64,000 nt of DNA from Ischnura elegans (lineage: Eukaryota; Arthropoda; Insecta; Odonata; Coenagrionidae), in NCBI RefSeq assembly GCF_921293095.1, contig NC_060259.1, positions 5,580,001-5,644,000 on the forward strand. The letters are read 5' to 3'. The notes below the pieces were generated by a model. That model made no database searches and was not told the origin of the DNA. It saw only the letters and a program-made list of their open reading frames with translations. How positions within the stretch are numbered: position 1 is the stretch's first letter; every line of letters starts with the position of its first letter. Made by a program: the position numbers and the translations under genes. This document shows, piece by piece, positions 54,548 through 63,993 of the stretch.

Positions 54548-57500
54548 TTACGTCTTCCCTTCTGAGGACGGTCCGGTTTGCGACCTCAAAAGATAGGGAG
54601 AGCGGGCGGGATGGGTTGGAGAGATAAGGATGTTGTCATCTGCGTCGCTACTCCTGCTGTCTCCGCGGCCTTCCGCGGTATGTGCTGGCGTACGGGGTGT
54701 GGAAATGGGAGAAGCAAGGGCACTATCGTCTTCTTCACGGCCTTCACTGGAATGTGCGTACTCTCTTAGAGTACTGCTCTCGCTGGGTAGGCAGCTCGCT
54801 GGGGTTCTACGGGGAGTGCCCTCTCGTACACCCAACGGCTCTGGAGGCGTAGGGGTTGGTCGGGGCCTCAGGAGATAAGGGCTCCTTTGCCGGGCAGCTG
54901 CTTGCGACTCGGTCGTCGACGGGTATCTCTGCTCCTCCGTGCTCTCCGGCGTAGAGGCCTCTTCTGCTCGTTCTCTCTCGGCTATTGGCGATCCGGGCTC
55001 TTGGATCGCCGCTTCCTGCCTCTCTCCGCCCTCCGATGACGATGTCGACACCTGACTCATTTCCTCCCACCGTTCTTCGTCCTCTGACTCGGCCAATATA
55101 TGGGATCGGGGGGACATGACACCAGGGCGAGGGGGAATATGGGAAAAGGGAGTGTCTCCTATTGGGCTTGCTGGGCCACGCACAATTTCCGCTGATTTGG
55201 TGGGGGGGTGTTTCCGTGGTCTTCCTCGACGACGTTCTCCACACGGGGGAAAACCTAGAGTTGGCAAATTACCTAAATGCAACTTTAAGCGATTTTTGTG
55301 CACCAAAAGAGATCTGTAGGGGAGTTGAATTCGCACGTTGCACGGGGGAATCACTTCCGTCACTAGGTAGGGCCCTTTCCACGGGTAATGGAATTTTTTC
55401 GCTCCGCCTGTCTTCGTGCACGGGTCACTCAGGTAGACGTATTGACCACACTCATATGCCACGTCCTTCGTCCCCCTGTTAAAAACCGCCGCCCTCTCTC
55501 GGCGAGCGCGCGCGTCATTGATCTTACATCTACTCCGTAATGTCTCCAATTTCTCTTTCAATCCCTGAAGATACTTATTGTCAAACTGTCCCAATGTCGG
55601 TTCAAAGTACTCGAAGGGAGATCGCATGACGTGCCCGAAAACGATTTCATGAGGCGAGAAGCCTGTACTGCGATGAATTTTTGTATTGTAGCAGAGGACA
55701 GCGTACGGGACCCACGTATCCCAGTCCGAGTTTTTGTCGTTAACGTAGTGGCTAAGTATACCAGCAATTGTTCTATGTACCCTCTCCACTTTCCCGTTCG
55801 ATTCTGGATGGTAAGGAGAAGAGCGAAGTCTGGAAATTTTCATTAGTTCGCACACCTTTTTAAAGAAATCGGACATATAGTTTGCACCCTGATCCGTGAG
55901 AACCTTGACCGGTACCCCAAACCTTAGAATCCACCTTCTCACGAATGCCGAGGCGATCGTCTCCGCCTTTTGGTCCGGTAAAGGAATCATTTCTAGGTAA
56001 CGGGAAAAATTATCAATAATAGATAGAATGTATTTGTTACCATACTCACTACATGGAAGGGGCCCGACGGTGTCCAAAGAAACGAAATCGAATGGTCTAT
56101 CGGAAGAGGGTAATTCCTGAATGGGTGCCCTTGTTCTCCCGTAAGGGCTTCGACGGTGGCATGCGACGCAGTCTCTAAGAGCTTCTTTAATGTCCTTCGC
56201 TAAATTTCGCCACCAATATGATGCCCGCACTCTCTCGAGTGTAGGCCGGATCCCTAGATGCCCCGACAATGGATGATCATGGAAGTTTTTAATTATATCT
56301 TTCCTCAATTTCTCGGGGGCCACTATTTTCTCACCATCTTTGGTTTTCTTATAGAGAACGCCCCCTTTCACAAAGAATCCTATCTGCGTTCGCAACCGTT
56401 TGCATTCGGCGTCGTCGTTCTGATAGTCAATTATTTCGTCACCTAGCCCTCGTTCAACCGTTCGTACCTTCCGACTGAGTGCGTCGGCGTTTGAATGAAG
56501 CTTCCCTGGTTTGTGTATAATTTCATAGTCGAACTCGCTCAATTTCAACGTCCACCTTACCAAGCGGCTGTTAGGATCCTTAAGACTCAATAGCCATTTG
56601 AGGGCCGCGTGGTCTGTAATGATTTTAAATTTTCGACCAAATAAATAACATCTGAAATGTCCCGTAGCCCATACGGCCCCAAGGAGTTCCTTCTCCGTGG
56701 CTGAGTAATTTGTTTCGGCGCTGTTCAATTGTCTAGAGGCATAAGCGACGGGATGCTCTTCTCCGTTTATCTCCTGCGATAGAACCGCGCCTAAGGCATA
56801 ATTTGAGGCATCCGTAGAAAGGATGAAAGTTTTTCTGAAATCTGGGTACACTAGAATAGGGCTTTTAGTAAGCGCTGACTTAAGCTCCCTCATCGCCACT
56901 TCGCAATCGTCTGACCAGCTAAAAGTTGCCCCCTTTTTCAGCAGTCTCGTCAGGGGCTTTGCTATACTGGCATAGTCCTTCACGAACCTCCGGTAGTAAT
57001 TGGCTAAACCTAGGAAGGACTGTAGTTCCTTCGTGCAACTGGGCGTGGGATATTCATTTACTGCCGAAAGCTTCGATGGATCGGGAAAAACTCCGTCCTT
57101 CGTTATCACATGACCCAAGTAATTCACCTTGTCGTGGGCAAAGTGGCATTTATCAAATTTCAGAGTCAAACCTGCGATTCTCAGTCTCTCCAAAACGCCC
57201 CTCAGTCGTTCTGCATGTTCTTCAATTGTGGAGCTAAACACTACCACGTCATCTAAATAGACGAGACTATGCGCCGGTTTCAGCCCGCGCAGAACGCTGT
57301 CCATAAGCCGCTGGAAACTGGCGGGGGCATTGCGTAGCCCAAACGGCATTCGCGTATATTCCCAATGCTCGCTCTCCGTATTAAATGCCGTTTTTGGTTG
57401 TGACTCTCTGTCCATGGGAATTTGATGGTAACCGCTTGTTAAGTCCATCGTAGTAAAGTATCGGCAATTCCCTAAATAGTCCAAGGTCTCGACTATATTC

Positions 57501-58738
57501 GGCAGGGGATAAACATCAGGAGTCGTAATGGCGTTTAATGCCCTGTAATCTACGCAAAACCTATACGAATCTTTCCCATCAGTCGATTTCTTAGGGACAA
57601 CAACAATTGGGGCGGCCCAGGGGCTGGTACTAGGCACTATGACACCCGCCTCTAACTGCTCCCTCACTAGCCTATCGACTATTTCCTTCTGGTGGAATGG
57701 CGTGCGGTATGCCTTCCTATAGATTGGCCTTTCGCTAGACGTTGGAATATGATGTGTCACCAATTTTGTCGGCGGTGGAAGACCCTTACCGGCAAACAGA
57801 TCCTTATATTCCTCAAGAATTGGCAATAGAGCGTCACGTTCCCCGCAGTTTAAATGCACAAGTTTATCCGCAAAACAGACTTCGCCCTCGCAACGCCGCA
57901 CCGCATGCACTCGCGGACCCCAATCAGCTTCCTCTTCCGCCCCTCTATCTTCCCATTGTGTAGCGGAAGCTAAAATCGTTCCCTTCCTTAGCGTTACCTC
58001 TCCTTCGTTGAAGTTAGCTACTTGAACAATTACTTCACGGTTTTCATTCACTCTTGACATGCTTCTAGCCACTACACAGCCCTCCAGATCCTCAAAGTTT
58101 GGTTCGATAAGGATATCAGCGCCGATAGGGATTTGTAGGTCAGGTACATTGACACTAATTAGTTTTTCACATCTACCCGGCAATATTTCTGTCTCTATTG
58201 ACCGGATTAAAAACCCCGTGTCACTCCGCTTTCGGATTTCTTTCATTATTCCTACATTCGCTTGTTCCCCGTGGTTGCCCCTCAAACCCCAGGTCTCATT
58301 CCCTACGGAGAGTGTTCCCTGTTTAATGTTTATACAGCAACCTAACTTTTCTAGGAAATCTAAACCTAATATCCCCTCGTAATCCCCTAGTTCACTCACA
58401 ACTTGCATGCAACACTTATATTGAACACCGTTTACAAAAAATTCAATAACCTTTTCCCCAAAACTTTTCACCACATCACCAGTAATGCCCCTCACGCGAT
58501 AAGGGGACCGTTTAATACCCTCATTCCCACACACATCACTGCACACGAGGGATACCTGAGCGCCGGTGTCACACAGGAACCTGGCCCTTCTTCCCCCGAT
58601 GCTCACCACCGCCACCAAATCCATAGGTCCGCCTCTTTTCTCCACCCTCGGAAGGAAGACATCTAGTAGGGGCCGGAATTGGCGGCGTTGCCGGCCCCGC
58701 CGTCGTTTAACTCCGTAGTCTGCTGCCTCCGTCTGCAT
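54548..58738 (-). CDS. pol: Gypsy-2 Pol polyprotein, 1396 residues from first ATG
   Basis: Uninterrupted. In order: aspartic protease (FLCDTGAQVSLV, residues about 55-66); RT with YRFCVDYRALNAIT, FTTMDLTSGYHQI and the catalytic LVYLDDVVVF (about 493-502); RNase H (LSTDASNYALGAVLS about 638, TDHAALKWL about 706); integrase with zinc site (HLGIRPTLERVRASYWWRN then CVACH, about 825-865) and DDE core (SLDTVGPL, LTDQGANYMS, HPESNGKVERVH, about 886-985); GPY/F-type module (YPWKGPYLVTEV about 1122). About 250 further residues are Ser/Pro/Glu/Arg-rich without a known domain. It is expressed as Gag-Pol through the -1 overlap with gag; translation need not start at the ATG at 58738. Confidence 0.95.
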   Translation of the reverse strand: MQTEAADYGVKRRRGRQRRQFRPLLDVFLPRVEKRGGPMDLVAVVSIGGRRARFLCDTGAQVSLVCSDVCGNEGIKRSPYRVRGITGDVVKSFGEKVIEFFVNGVQYKCCMQVVSELGDYEGILGLDFLEKLGCCINIKQGTLSVGNETWGLRGNHGEQANVGIMKEIRKRSDTGFLIRSIETEILPGRCEKLISVNVPDLQIPIGADILIEPNFEDLEGCVVARSMSRVNENREVIVQVANFNEGEVTLRKGTILASATQWEDRGAEEEADWGPRVHAVRRCEGEVCFADKLVHLNCGERDALLPILEEYKDLFAGKGLPPPTKLVTHHIPTSSERPIYRKAYRTPFHQKEIVDRLVREQLEAGVIVPSTSPWAAPIVVVPKKSTDGKDSYRFCVDYRALNAITTPDVYPLPNIVETLDYLGNCRYFTTMDLTSGYHQIPMDRESQPKTAFNTESEHWEYTRMPFGLRNAPASFQRLMDSVLRGLKPAHSLVYLDDVVVFSSTIEEHAERLRGVLERLRIAGLTLKFDKCHFAHDKVNYLGHVITKDGVFPDPSKLSAVNEYPTPSCTKELQSFLGLANYYRRFVKDYASIAKPLTRLLKKGATFSWSDDCEVAMRELKSALTKSPILVYPDFRKTFILSTDASNYALGAVLSQEINGEEHPVAYASRQLNSAETNYSATEKELLGAVWATGHFRCYLFGRKFKIITDHAALKWLLSLKDPNSRLVRWTLKLSEFDYEIIHKPGKLHSNADALSRKVRTVERGLGDEIIDYQNDDAECKRLRTQIGFFVKGGVLYKKTKDGEKIVAPEKLRKDIIKNFHDHPLSGHLGIRPTLERVRASYWWRNLAKDIKEALRDCVACHRRSPYGRTRAPIQELPSSDRPFDFVSLDTVGPLPCSEYGNKYILSIIDNFSRYLEMIPLPDQKAETIASAFVRRWILRFGVPVKVLTDQGANYMSDFFKKVCELMKISRLRSSPYHPESNGKVERVHRTIAGILSHYVNDKNSDWDTWVPYAVLCYNTKIHRSTGFSPHEIVFGHVMRSPFEYFEPTLGQFDNKYLQGLKEKLETLRSRCKINDARARRERAAVFNRGTKDVAYECGQYVYLSDPCTKTGGAKKFHYPWKGPYLVTEVIPPCNVRIQLPYRSLLVHKNRLKLHLGNLPTLGFPPCGERRRGRPRKHPPTKSAEIVRGPASPIGDTPFSHIPPRPGVMSPRSHILAESEDEERWEEMSQVSTSSSEGGERQEAAIQEPGSPIAERERAEEASTPESTEEQRYPSTTESQAAARQRSPYLLRPRPTPTPPEPLGVREGTPRRTPASCLPSESSTLREYAHSSEGREEDDSALASPISTPRTPAHTAEGRGDSRSSDADDNILISPTHPARSPYLLRSQTGPSSEGKT

Positions 58739-59571
58739 TCCCGGGCGATGTGGCCCTCACCTCCACAGTTGAAGCAGCGCCTCCGATTTCGGCACTCCCT
58801 CGCCATGTGCCCCATCTCGCCACAGTTAAAGCATTTACCTTCCCTTGGAGCCCGGAAGACATGGCGGCTCGCAGGCTCCTCTCTCAAGGGGCGCCTCTCC
58901 ACCTCCTCGATCCTAATGGCGGCCTCGACCGCCTCGTCAAAATTTTGAGGCGACGTCAGCCGGCACTGCCTGCCCACTTCCCCTGAGAGACCATTAAGGA
59001 AGGCGTCAAGGGCGCGCTGATCTGCCTCATAGCGCGTCGCGGCGGCATGCTCCGCGGGCCCGGCCACGTCATACGTCTGGCTGTTGATTTTTCGCACCCT
59101 GTCTGCGAAGGCTTCCAAGTCTTCTCCAGCGCCCCTTCTTATGTTGGCTAACAGCTCCCGAAAAAAACGGGTACTCCGTTTCGTTCGGTACCGCTGCAAG
59201 AGCTGCGCTTTTAGTTCCTCGAACGTCGCGGCCCCTCGGCACTCTTCCTTGCTATGATAAAATTCGGCCGCTTCCCCGTTCAACTTCAGGATCGTTGCAT
59301 TCAGTTTGTCGGCGTCAGAGAGGCCCCCCAAATCGGCTGCGCGTTCCACTTTGTCTAAAAAGGCCGTTACGGACTCTTCCGGTCTTCCCGAGAACGCTTC
59401 AGTCGCCGAAAGCAAGCCGAAGTTTTTCCGCCCGCCTTCCTCCCCAGCAGCTGTCCCCGTCCGCCGAAGTCTCTCGTTATCCGCTTCGAGGTCGCGTAAT
59501 TTCTTGCTCATCTCTGTGATGGCCTGCTGCAAATCCATCTCCTGGCCTCCCAGGCTCACTCTCGCCGCCAT
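58663..59571 (-). CDS. gag: Gypsy-2 Gag, 302 residues
   Basis: The frame is open upstream to 59604, but its first codons there are not ATG; the first ATG is at 59571 (MAARVSLGG). An N-terminal helix prone to coiled coil (EMSKKLRDLEADNERLRR) and a capsid-like middle (FSGRPEESVTAFLDKVERA, FRELLANIRRGAGEDLEAFA) lead to two zinc knuckles, CFNCGEMGHMAREC and CFNCGGEGHIAREC, for RNA packaging. It ends in TAG at 58663 and overlaps pol by 76 bases in the -1 relation. Confidence 0.92.
   Translation of the reverse strand: MAARVSLGGQEMDLQQAITEMSKKLRDLEADNERLRRTGTAAGEEGGRKNFGLLSATEAFSGRPEESVTAFLDKVERAADLGGLSDADKLNATILKLNGEAAEFYHSKEECRGAATFEELKAQLLQRYRTKRSTRFFRELLANIRRGAGEDLEAFADRVRKINSQTYDVAGPAEHAAATRYEADQRALDAFLNGLSGEVGRQCRLTSPQNFDEAVEAAIRIEEVERRPLREEPASRHVFRAPREGKCFNCGEMGHMARECRNRRRCFNCGGEGHIARECRRRQQTTELNDGGAGNAANSGPY
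58705..58711 (-). other. Probable -1 frameshift site of gypsy-2
   Basis: Minus strand GTTAAAC stands in the gag frame as G TTA AAC, the arrangement needed for a -1 slip into the pol frame, 40-odd bases before the gag stop. GTTAAAC is a known functional variant of slippery heptamers. The next 25 bases are GC-rich and can pair (GGCGG with CCGCC), a possible stimulator. Confidence 0.6.
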
Positions 59572-59608
59572 CGTAATCAATGAGTCCTTCCAAAAATATG
59601 CCAATTAT

Positions 59609-59626
59609 CCCACTTCTTGACACCAG
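59609..59626 (-). other. Gypsy-2 primer binding site
   Basis: Minus strand CTGGTGTCAAGAAGTGGG immediately after the 5' LTR. The primer tRNA was not identified. Confidence 0.65.
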
Positions 59627-60017
59627 TGTAAGACCCCCGATGCTCTAAGGGGTGCCGCCGATCAATTGGCAGGGATTTTTGAAAGGAAACTCATACACTA
59701 CGGAGAGATGATTTTATTGTTGTACTCGTTTACATTACGCCACCACGCGTCCGACTACTCACGACCGCGTCTCCACAGCCCGCCTTCGCTGACCTCCCCT
59801 CCTCCTCCTTCTCCCTCCTCAGCCATCGTGTTTCTTTCACCAAGCTCTGCAGTTTCCCACGGGAGGTTGGAGCAGCCACTGGATACGCGGAGGTAAAGCG
59901 ATCCGACTCTTCGCAAAGACAGAAACTTGGGAAGGAATATGAAAGAGAGTGTAGGTGATGGGTTGGGGCGTGAAAAGGGTGGGAACGGAAGTGACTCTGC
60001 TGTTTCTGTCTCTTACA
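59627..60017 (-). repeat. Gypsy-2 5' LTR
   Basis: Same termini and length (391) as the left LTR. Transcription would run leftward from it. Confidence 0.92.
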
Positions 60018-60021
60018 AAAC

Positions 60022-60111
60022 CAAATAATTTGTGTATTATGAATTCACTAATGGTGGGTAACGAATTGCAATCAATGCCTTTCGTTTTCTTTGATGAAGG
60101 AAACTACCCTA
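60022..60111 (+). mobile_element. Repeat R1, copy 2, right part
   Basis: CAAATAATTTGTGTATTATG to GAAACTACCCT matches 42521-42603, completing the R1 copy split by gypsy-2. Similarity to copy 1 ends at about 60111. Confidence 0.8.
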
Positions 60112-61283
60112 TTATGACAATTTTTATGAGGAGTAGGAGCTATCAGGGTAAGGAGTGGTAGGAGGGGTAAGGAGTGGCTGTCGGAAGTTGGAGGAGTGAT
60201 ATTTAGGAGAACATAAAGTTCCCATATCAATAGATATTGGTTCTCAACATTTATAGAACATTGTTTTAACAACCATTTTAGTAGTTAAAACTGTGAAATT
60301 TTGCATGCTCCTATTGATTAAAGATGATACCTTAGCAGTAGCTAGAGCGGCGCGACTGTAACAGTGCGTGAAATTTTCATGTGCAGTAGAGGCAATGGGT
60401 GAGTTGTGCCGCCGGTCAGAGTTGACTGGTCCGAGTGGGAGTACAGTTGTCTGTGTCACATCACCCATCATTGGCTCCTATACAATTGTTTTTATTGTAG
60501 CGTCAGTCATTGCGAAGGAATCACATGTATAAATTGTTAACTGTGTGAATGCTTTATGCATAGGCCATGTTATTTTCTATACCCATTCACTTCTCCCATA
60601 AAAATTAATGCTCCCCCTTGCCTTTGTCCCTCTGCTAATCTCTGTGCCCTGGTTGCTAACACTCGTTGAGAAGATCCTCTTTACAATGAGGTGGCCTTCC
60701 ATTTCCCCATTCCACCCCTCCAACCACCCTCTCATCACCCCTGCCCTCCAGTCTACCTTTTAACCTATCTGCCATGGGGTTGGTTGATATGAAATGAAGT
60801 GTTGTGTTTTACCAACGTTTCACTGGTATTGAGGGGCAGTAGTACTTTCACGTTTGATGCAAAGTGCATCAATCAATGTACAGGGTGGCTACATAAGAGA
60901 GTAATGTCAGTGAAAATAAGTCACCTGCCAGAGGAAATGCAAAATAGCAGTGCTTTTTGTGCCTTGTCTAGGACAATCCTCAAGAAAATCCTTTCTTTCA
61001 TCTTTGAAATGATAAAATTAATTGAATGATTATTTCTCTGGAGTGTATAAAATTTATTATTATGTATGCAATCACAATTTTAGCAGATAAGATGGATGCA
61101 TAAATGATGGATGCACAAGACTCTCATTATTACGAAGTTCACGGGACAGAAAAACAGGAGGTTCGTAATAACAAAGTTTCTATAGGGAATCGCTGCAAAT
61201 AAACATAAGTTGTCAAAATTTCTTGTCTCTTCAATCTCTCATACTTATATTCGCACTCTGGAATAGCTTCAAAGTCATGTGTA
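60112..61283. other. No gene recognised
   Basis: UBE4B intron 2. A C-rich stretch (60610-60760) followed by TACCAACGTTTCACTGG (60809) has the look of a Penelope-like tail, too weak to call. Small frames here have no motifs. Confidence 0.45.
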
Positions 61284-62041
61284 CCGTATAAGCTTGTGTA
61301 AGAGGCGCACACGTGTAAGAGGCGCACCCCTATTTTGATCATCGAAGCTATAAAGAAAAAAAATTTTGCGACATTTTTTTATCCTATCGTGCGGTGTTGC
61401 AGACGTATGCCTGGAATTTCGACAGTTATCAAAATTTCCTCTTTCAAATAGTACTGAAAGAGGACATTTTGATAACTGCGGCGGCATAAGAGGGAGTAGA
61501 AAGAGTTCCGATCCTCTCTTTGCATACGCCATCGCTCTACGTTGCTTGTCCTACTCACGAACAATTTTGTTTAAAAGCTCTCGCAGGAGTATTGCAATAG
61601 AATTGCAGCCGTGGAAAATTTTAAGGCAAAACACGACAGGCAAATGGCATGAGCTTTCCCAAGAGATTGAACAACAATCGGGGCAATCTCAGCGCCGTAG
61701 GATAATAACCACGTCGTAGATTTAAGGCCCCTTGCACACGCACCGATTTTGGACGGCCGGTAAAATATCGGCCGTCCACATTCCAATAGTGAACAATGGG
61801 AGAGCATTGGAGCTTGCACACGTACCGACCACACGCCGGCACCGGCAAAATGCCGCTTGATTTTGACCCAGGGTTTCAGATGACTTACTCAGGCTGAAAA
61901 CCAAGGCCACTCAGTTCCCCTTGAACTTGCAACCGGTGAAGGGGAGGGGGGGAAGGTAAGAAGTTTGTGTAAGAGGCGCACCCCCATTTTTGGCTGCGAT
62001 ATCTGGGAAAAAAGGTGCGCCTCTTACACGCGCTTATACGG
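61284..62041. mobile_element. Mariner-type MITE, 758 bp
   Basis: Ends CCGTATAAGCTTGTGTAAG and, inverted, CCGTATAAGCGCGTGTAAG, both continuing AGGCGCAC; TA on each side (61282-61283 and 62042-62043). AAGAGGCGCACC is repeated inside both ends. A hairpin lies at 61423-61478. The inner block 61730-61860 (CCCTTGCACACGCACCG) may be another insertion. Confidence 0.75.
61423..61478. repeat. Hairpin inside the MITE
   Basis: CAGTTATCAAAAT, then CCTCTTTCA, pairs with TGAAAGAGG, then ATTTTGATAACTG, around an 8-base loop. Confidence 0.75.
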
Positions 62042-62043
62042 TA

Positions 62044-62600
62044 TAATATATGGGATTAAATTACAGCACAGCCCTTATTATCTGGGCTAACGATGGGGAG
62101 AGACGGCACAAACGATTGGAAAACACGGATAATTCAAACTCTCTGATAGCGCATGCTGTGAGGCTTGGAAAACAGGAACATGGTGCTCCCGTGAATGCAG
62201 CTAGCACACGACTGCTTCCGTTTTACAAAGGGGATCATAATGGAAATAATGTGCCTGGTGTATCCTAGCATTAATTCAGTAATTACAGTGATTTTGCGTG
62301 TGATTTTATTAATTATATAAAGATTGCTGAAATATTGAGGAAGAGTGAAAATCATGCGCGGATAATCCTCTACACGGAAATACCGCAGCTGGATAATCGT
62401 AAGTCTGCTGTATGTGCAAATGTATAAAAACAAGCTCATTCGTTTGATTTTATCAATAGAAGATTGCGGCATTTGAGGGTTGATATCTTCCCGAATACCG
62501 TAAGCCCTAAGGAAGTTAATAAACCTATGCAAGGTATCGAGAAATGCTGTTATCCTGCACAATGCAACACTGCATTACATTTGTGCGTAAACTCACGATT
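62044..62600. other. No gene recognised
   Basis: Intronic sequence. The minus frame at 62134-62562 (142 codons) contains no family motif and is probably chance. Confidence 0.45.
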
Positions 62601-62602
62601 GT

Positions 62603-62733
62603 TATAATAATAATATTTTATTGGTCACAGAAAAGATATGAACATACATACATAGGACCCGTCAGGAAAACATAAAAAGCAAATCAAAAATACAAAGAAA
62701 CTCACAATATATTACAATACATATATATATGTA
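62603..62733 (-). mobile_element. 3' end of the right-edge non-LTR element
   Basis: On the minus strand the sequence after the stop ends CCAATAAAATATTATTATTA, a polyadenylation signal followed by short ATT repeats, a usual non-LTR tail. Confidence 0.6.
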
Positions 62734-63993
62734 TTACATTAGTTGCGAGGCATCCTCAAAGAATTCATCAATTGAATAGTAGCAATGATCTATAAGATAT
62801 TTTTTAAATTTTGCTTTAAAAAGGCCAGGTCTGATTTCGTCTTTGATTGATTTAGGTAATTTATTATAAATTTTAATACTCATATTGATAGGCCCTCTAC
62901 TGAAGAGAGAAAGATTTTGTTGCCTCACTGTGAGCTCATTTCTACTTCTTGTATGATAATCACGAATATCGTTATTCATGGTAAGGCACCACTTTTGTTT
63001 AAATTCTCTAATTAACATCACAGCATAATAAATATATATACAAGGAAGGGGAAGGATCTGTAACCTTTTGAAAAGATTACGGCAGCTAGCTTGTTTTTTA
63101 GCTTTGCATAATATTCTTACCGACCATTTTTGTAGTTTAAAAAGACGGACTGCCTTAGGGGAGTGACCCCAGGCTAAATTACCATATTTTAATCTACTAT
63201 AAATATGTGCATAGTAAATTGATTTGGCTGTTTCTATATTTGTGAGCTGAATCCCCCGTCTAATTAAGTAGCAGCCTGAAGCCACCGAGGATGAAATACA
63301 ATTAATATGGGTGTCCCAGTTTAGATTTTCATTTATGGAGATGCCAAGAAATTTGGTATCAGTAACCCGCTTAATAGTACAATCCGAAAATTTAATATAA
63401 GGGCTGTAATCAATTTTTTTTTTAGTAGGATGGAAAAATATAAAGGAAGACTTGGATTTATTTATAGACACTTTGTTAGTTGAACACCATGTTTCCATTT
63501 TGATGACAGCATTTTGAGTGGGAACAACAATATTGCCATCACGTTTCAGTAGATGATTCGTATCGTCAGCATGCATAAAAATATTTCCTTTTAATTGTGA
63601 GGGTAGATCATTGATATATAACAAAAAAAGCAGGGGCCCAAGAATGGAGCCTTGAGGAACACCCCTCAATATCTCCTGGTGAGGTGAGGTATGTTTAACC
63701 ATGTTATCGGTTATAATGGTTACTGCCTGGGTTCTTTTTTCAAGAAAAGACCTGATTAGATTGTTTGCAATTCCTCTCATACCATATATGTGGATTTTCC
63801 TCAAGAGAGTCTCATGGTCAACAGAATCAAAAGCCTTAGACAAATCATAAAAAGTACCAACAGTATTGAGGTGATGATCAAGACCTTCAAGAACAGAGTC
63901 AATAAATTTATAAATGGCAAATTCTGCCGAAAGACCACCTATGAAACCAAACTGAGATTTGGATAAGATGTTGTTTTTTATCAGGAATGACAT
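62734..63993 (-). CDS. Non-LTR retrotransposon reverse transcriptase, partial
   Basis: Open for 419 codons and running off the right edge, so its N-terminus (and any endonuclease) is outside. RT motifs in order: ILSKSQFGFIGGLSAEFAIY, YDLSKAFDSVDHETLLRKI (palm A with catalytic Asp), EILRGVPQGSILGPLLFLLY (motif B), NIFMHADDTNHLL (catalytic ADD), TWCSTNKVSINKSK and KFLGISINENLNWDTHI. The C-terminal tail (CKAKKQASCRNLFKRLQILP and similar) fits Jockey/CR1-group elements. His replaces the usual Phe/Tyr before ADD. It sits in UBE4B intron 2, antisense to the gene. No stop, so it is fairly young. Confidence 0.88.
   Translation of the reverse strand: MSFLIKNNILSKSQFGFIGGLSAEFAIYKFIDSVLEGLDHHLNTVGTFYDLSKAFDSVDHETLLRKIHIYGMRGIANNLIRSFLEKRTQAVTIITDNMVKHTSPHQEILRGVPQGSILGPLLFLLYINDLPSQLKGNIFMHADDTNHLLKRDGNIVVPTQNAVIKMETWCSTNKVSINKSKSSFIFFHPTKKKIDYSPYIKFSDCTIKRVTDTKFLGISINENLNWDTHINCISSSVASGCYLIRRGIQLTNIETAKSIYYAHIYSRLKYGNLAWGHSPKAVRLFKLQKWSVRILCKAKKQASCRNLFKRLQILPLPCIYIYYAVMLIREFKQKWCLTMNNDIRDYHTRSRNELTVRQQNLSLFSRGPINMSIKIYNKLPKSIKDEIRPGLFKAKFKKYLIDHCYYSIDEFFEDASQLM

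Larger units (their letters stand above)
53449..60017 (-). mobile_element. Gypsy-2: young, apparently intact Ty3/gypsy element
   Basis: Two 391-bp LTRs with about five differences, a 4-bp target duplication AAAC (53445-53448 and 60018-60021), primer site, purine tract, and intact overlapping gag and pol on the minus strand. It is inserted in R1 copy 2 within UBE4B intron 2, antisense to the gene. LTR identity near 99% suggests recent insertion. It could still be mobile. Confidence 0.93.

Noticed and set aside
54578..58986. Many plus-strand frames of 60-107 codons
   Set aside because: Antisense shadows of the intact gypsy-2 gag and pol.
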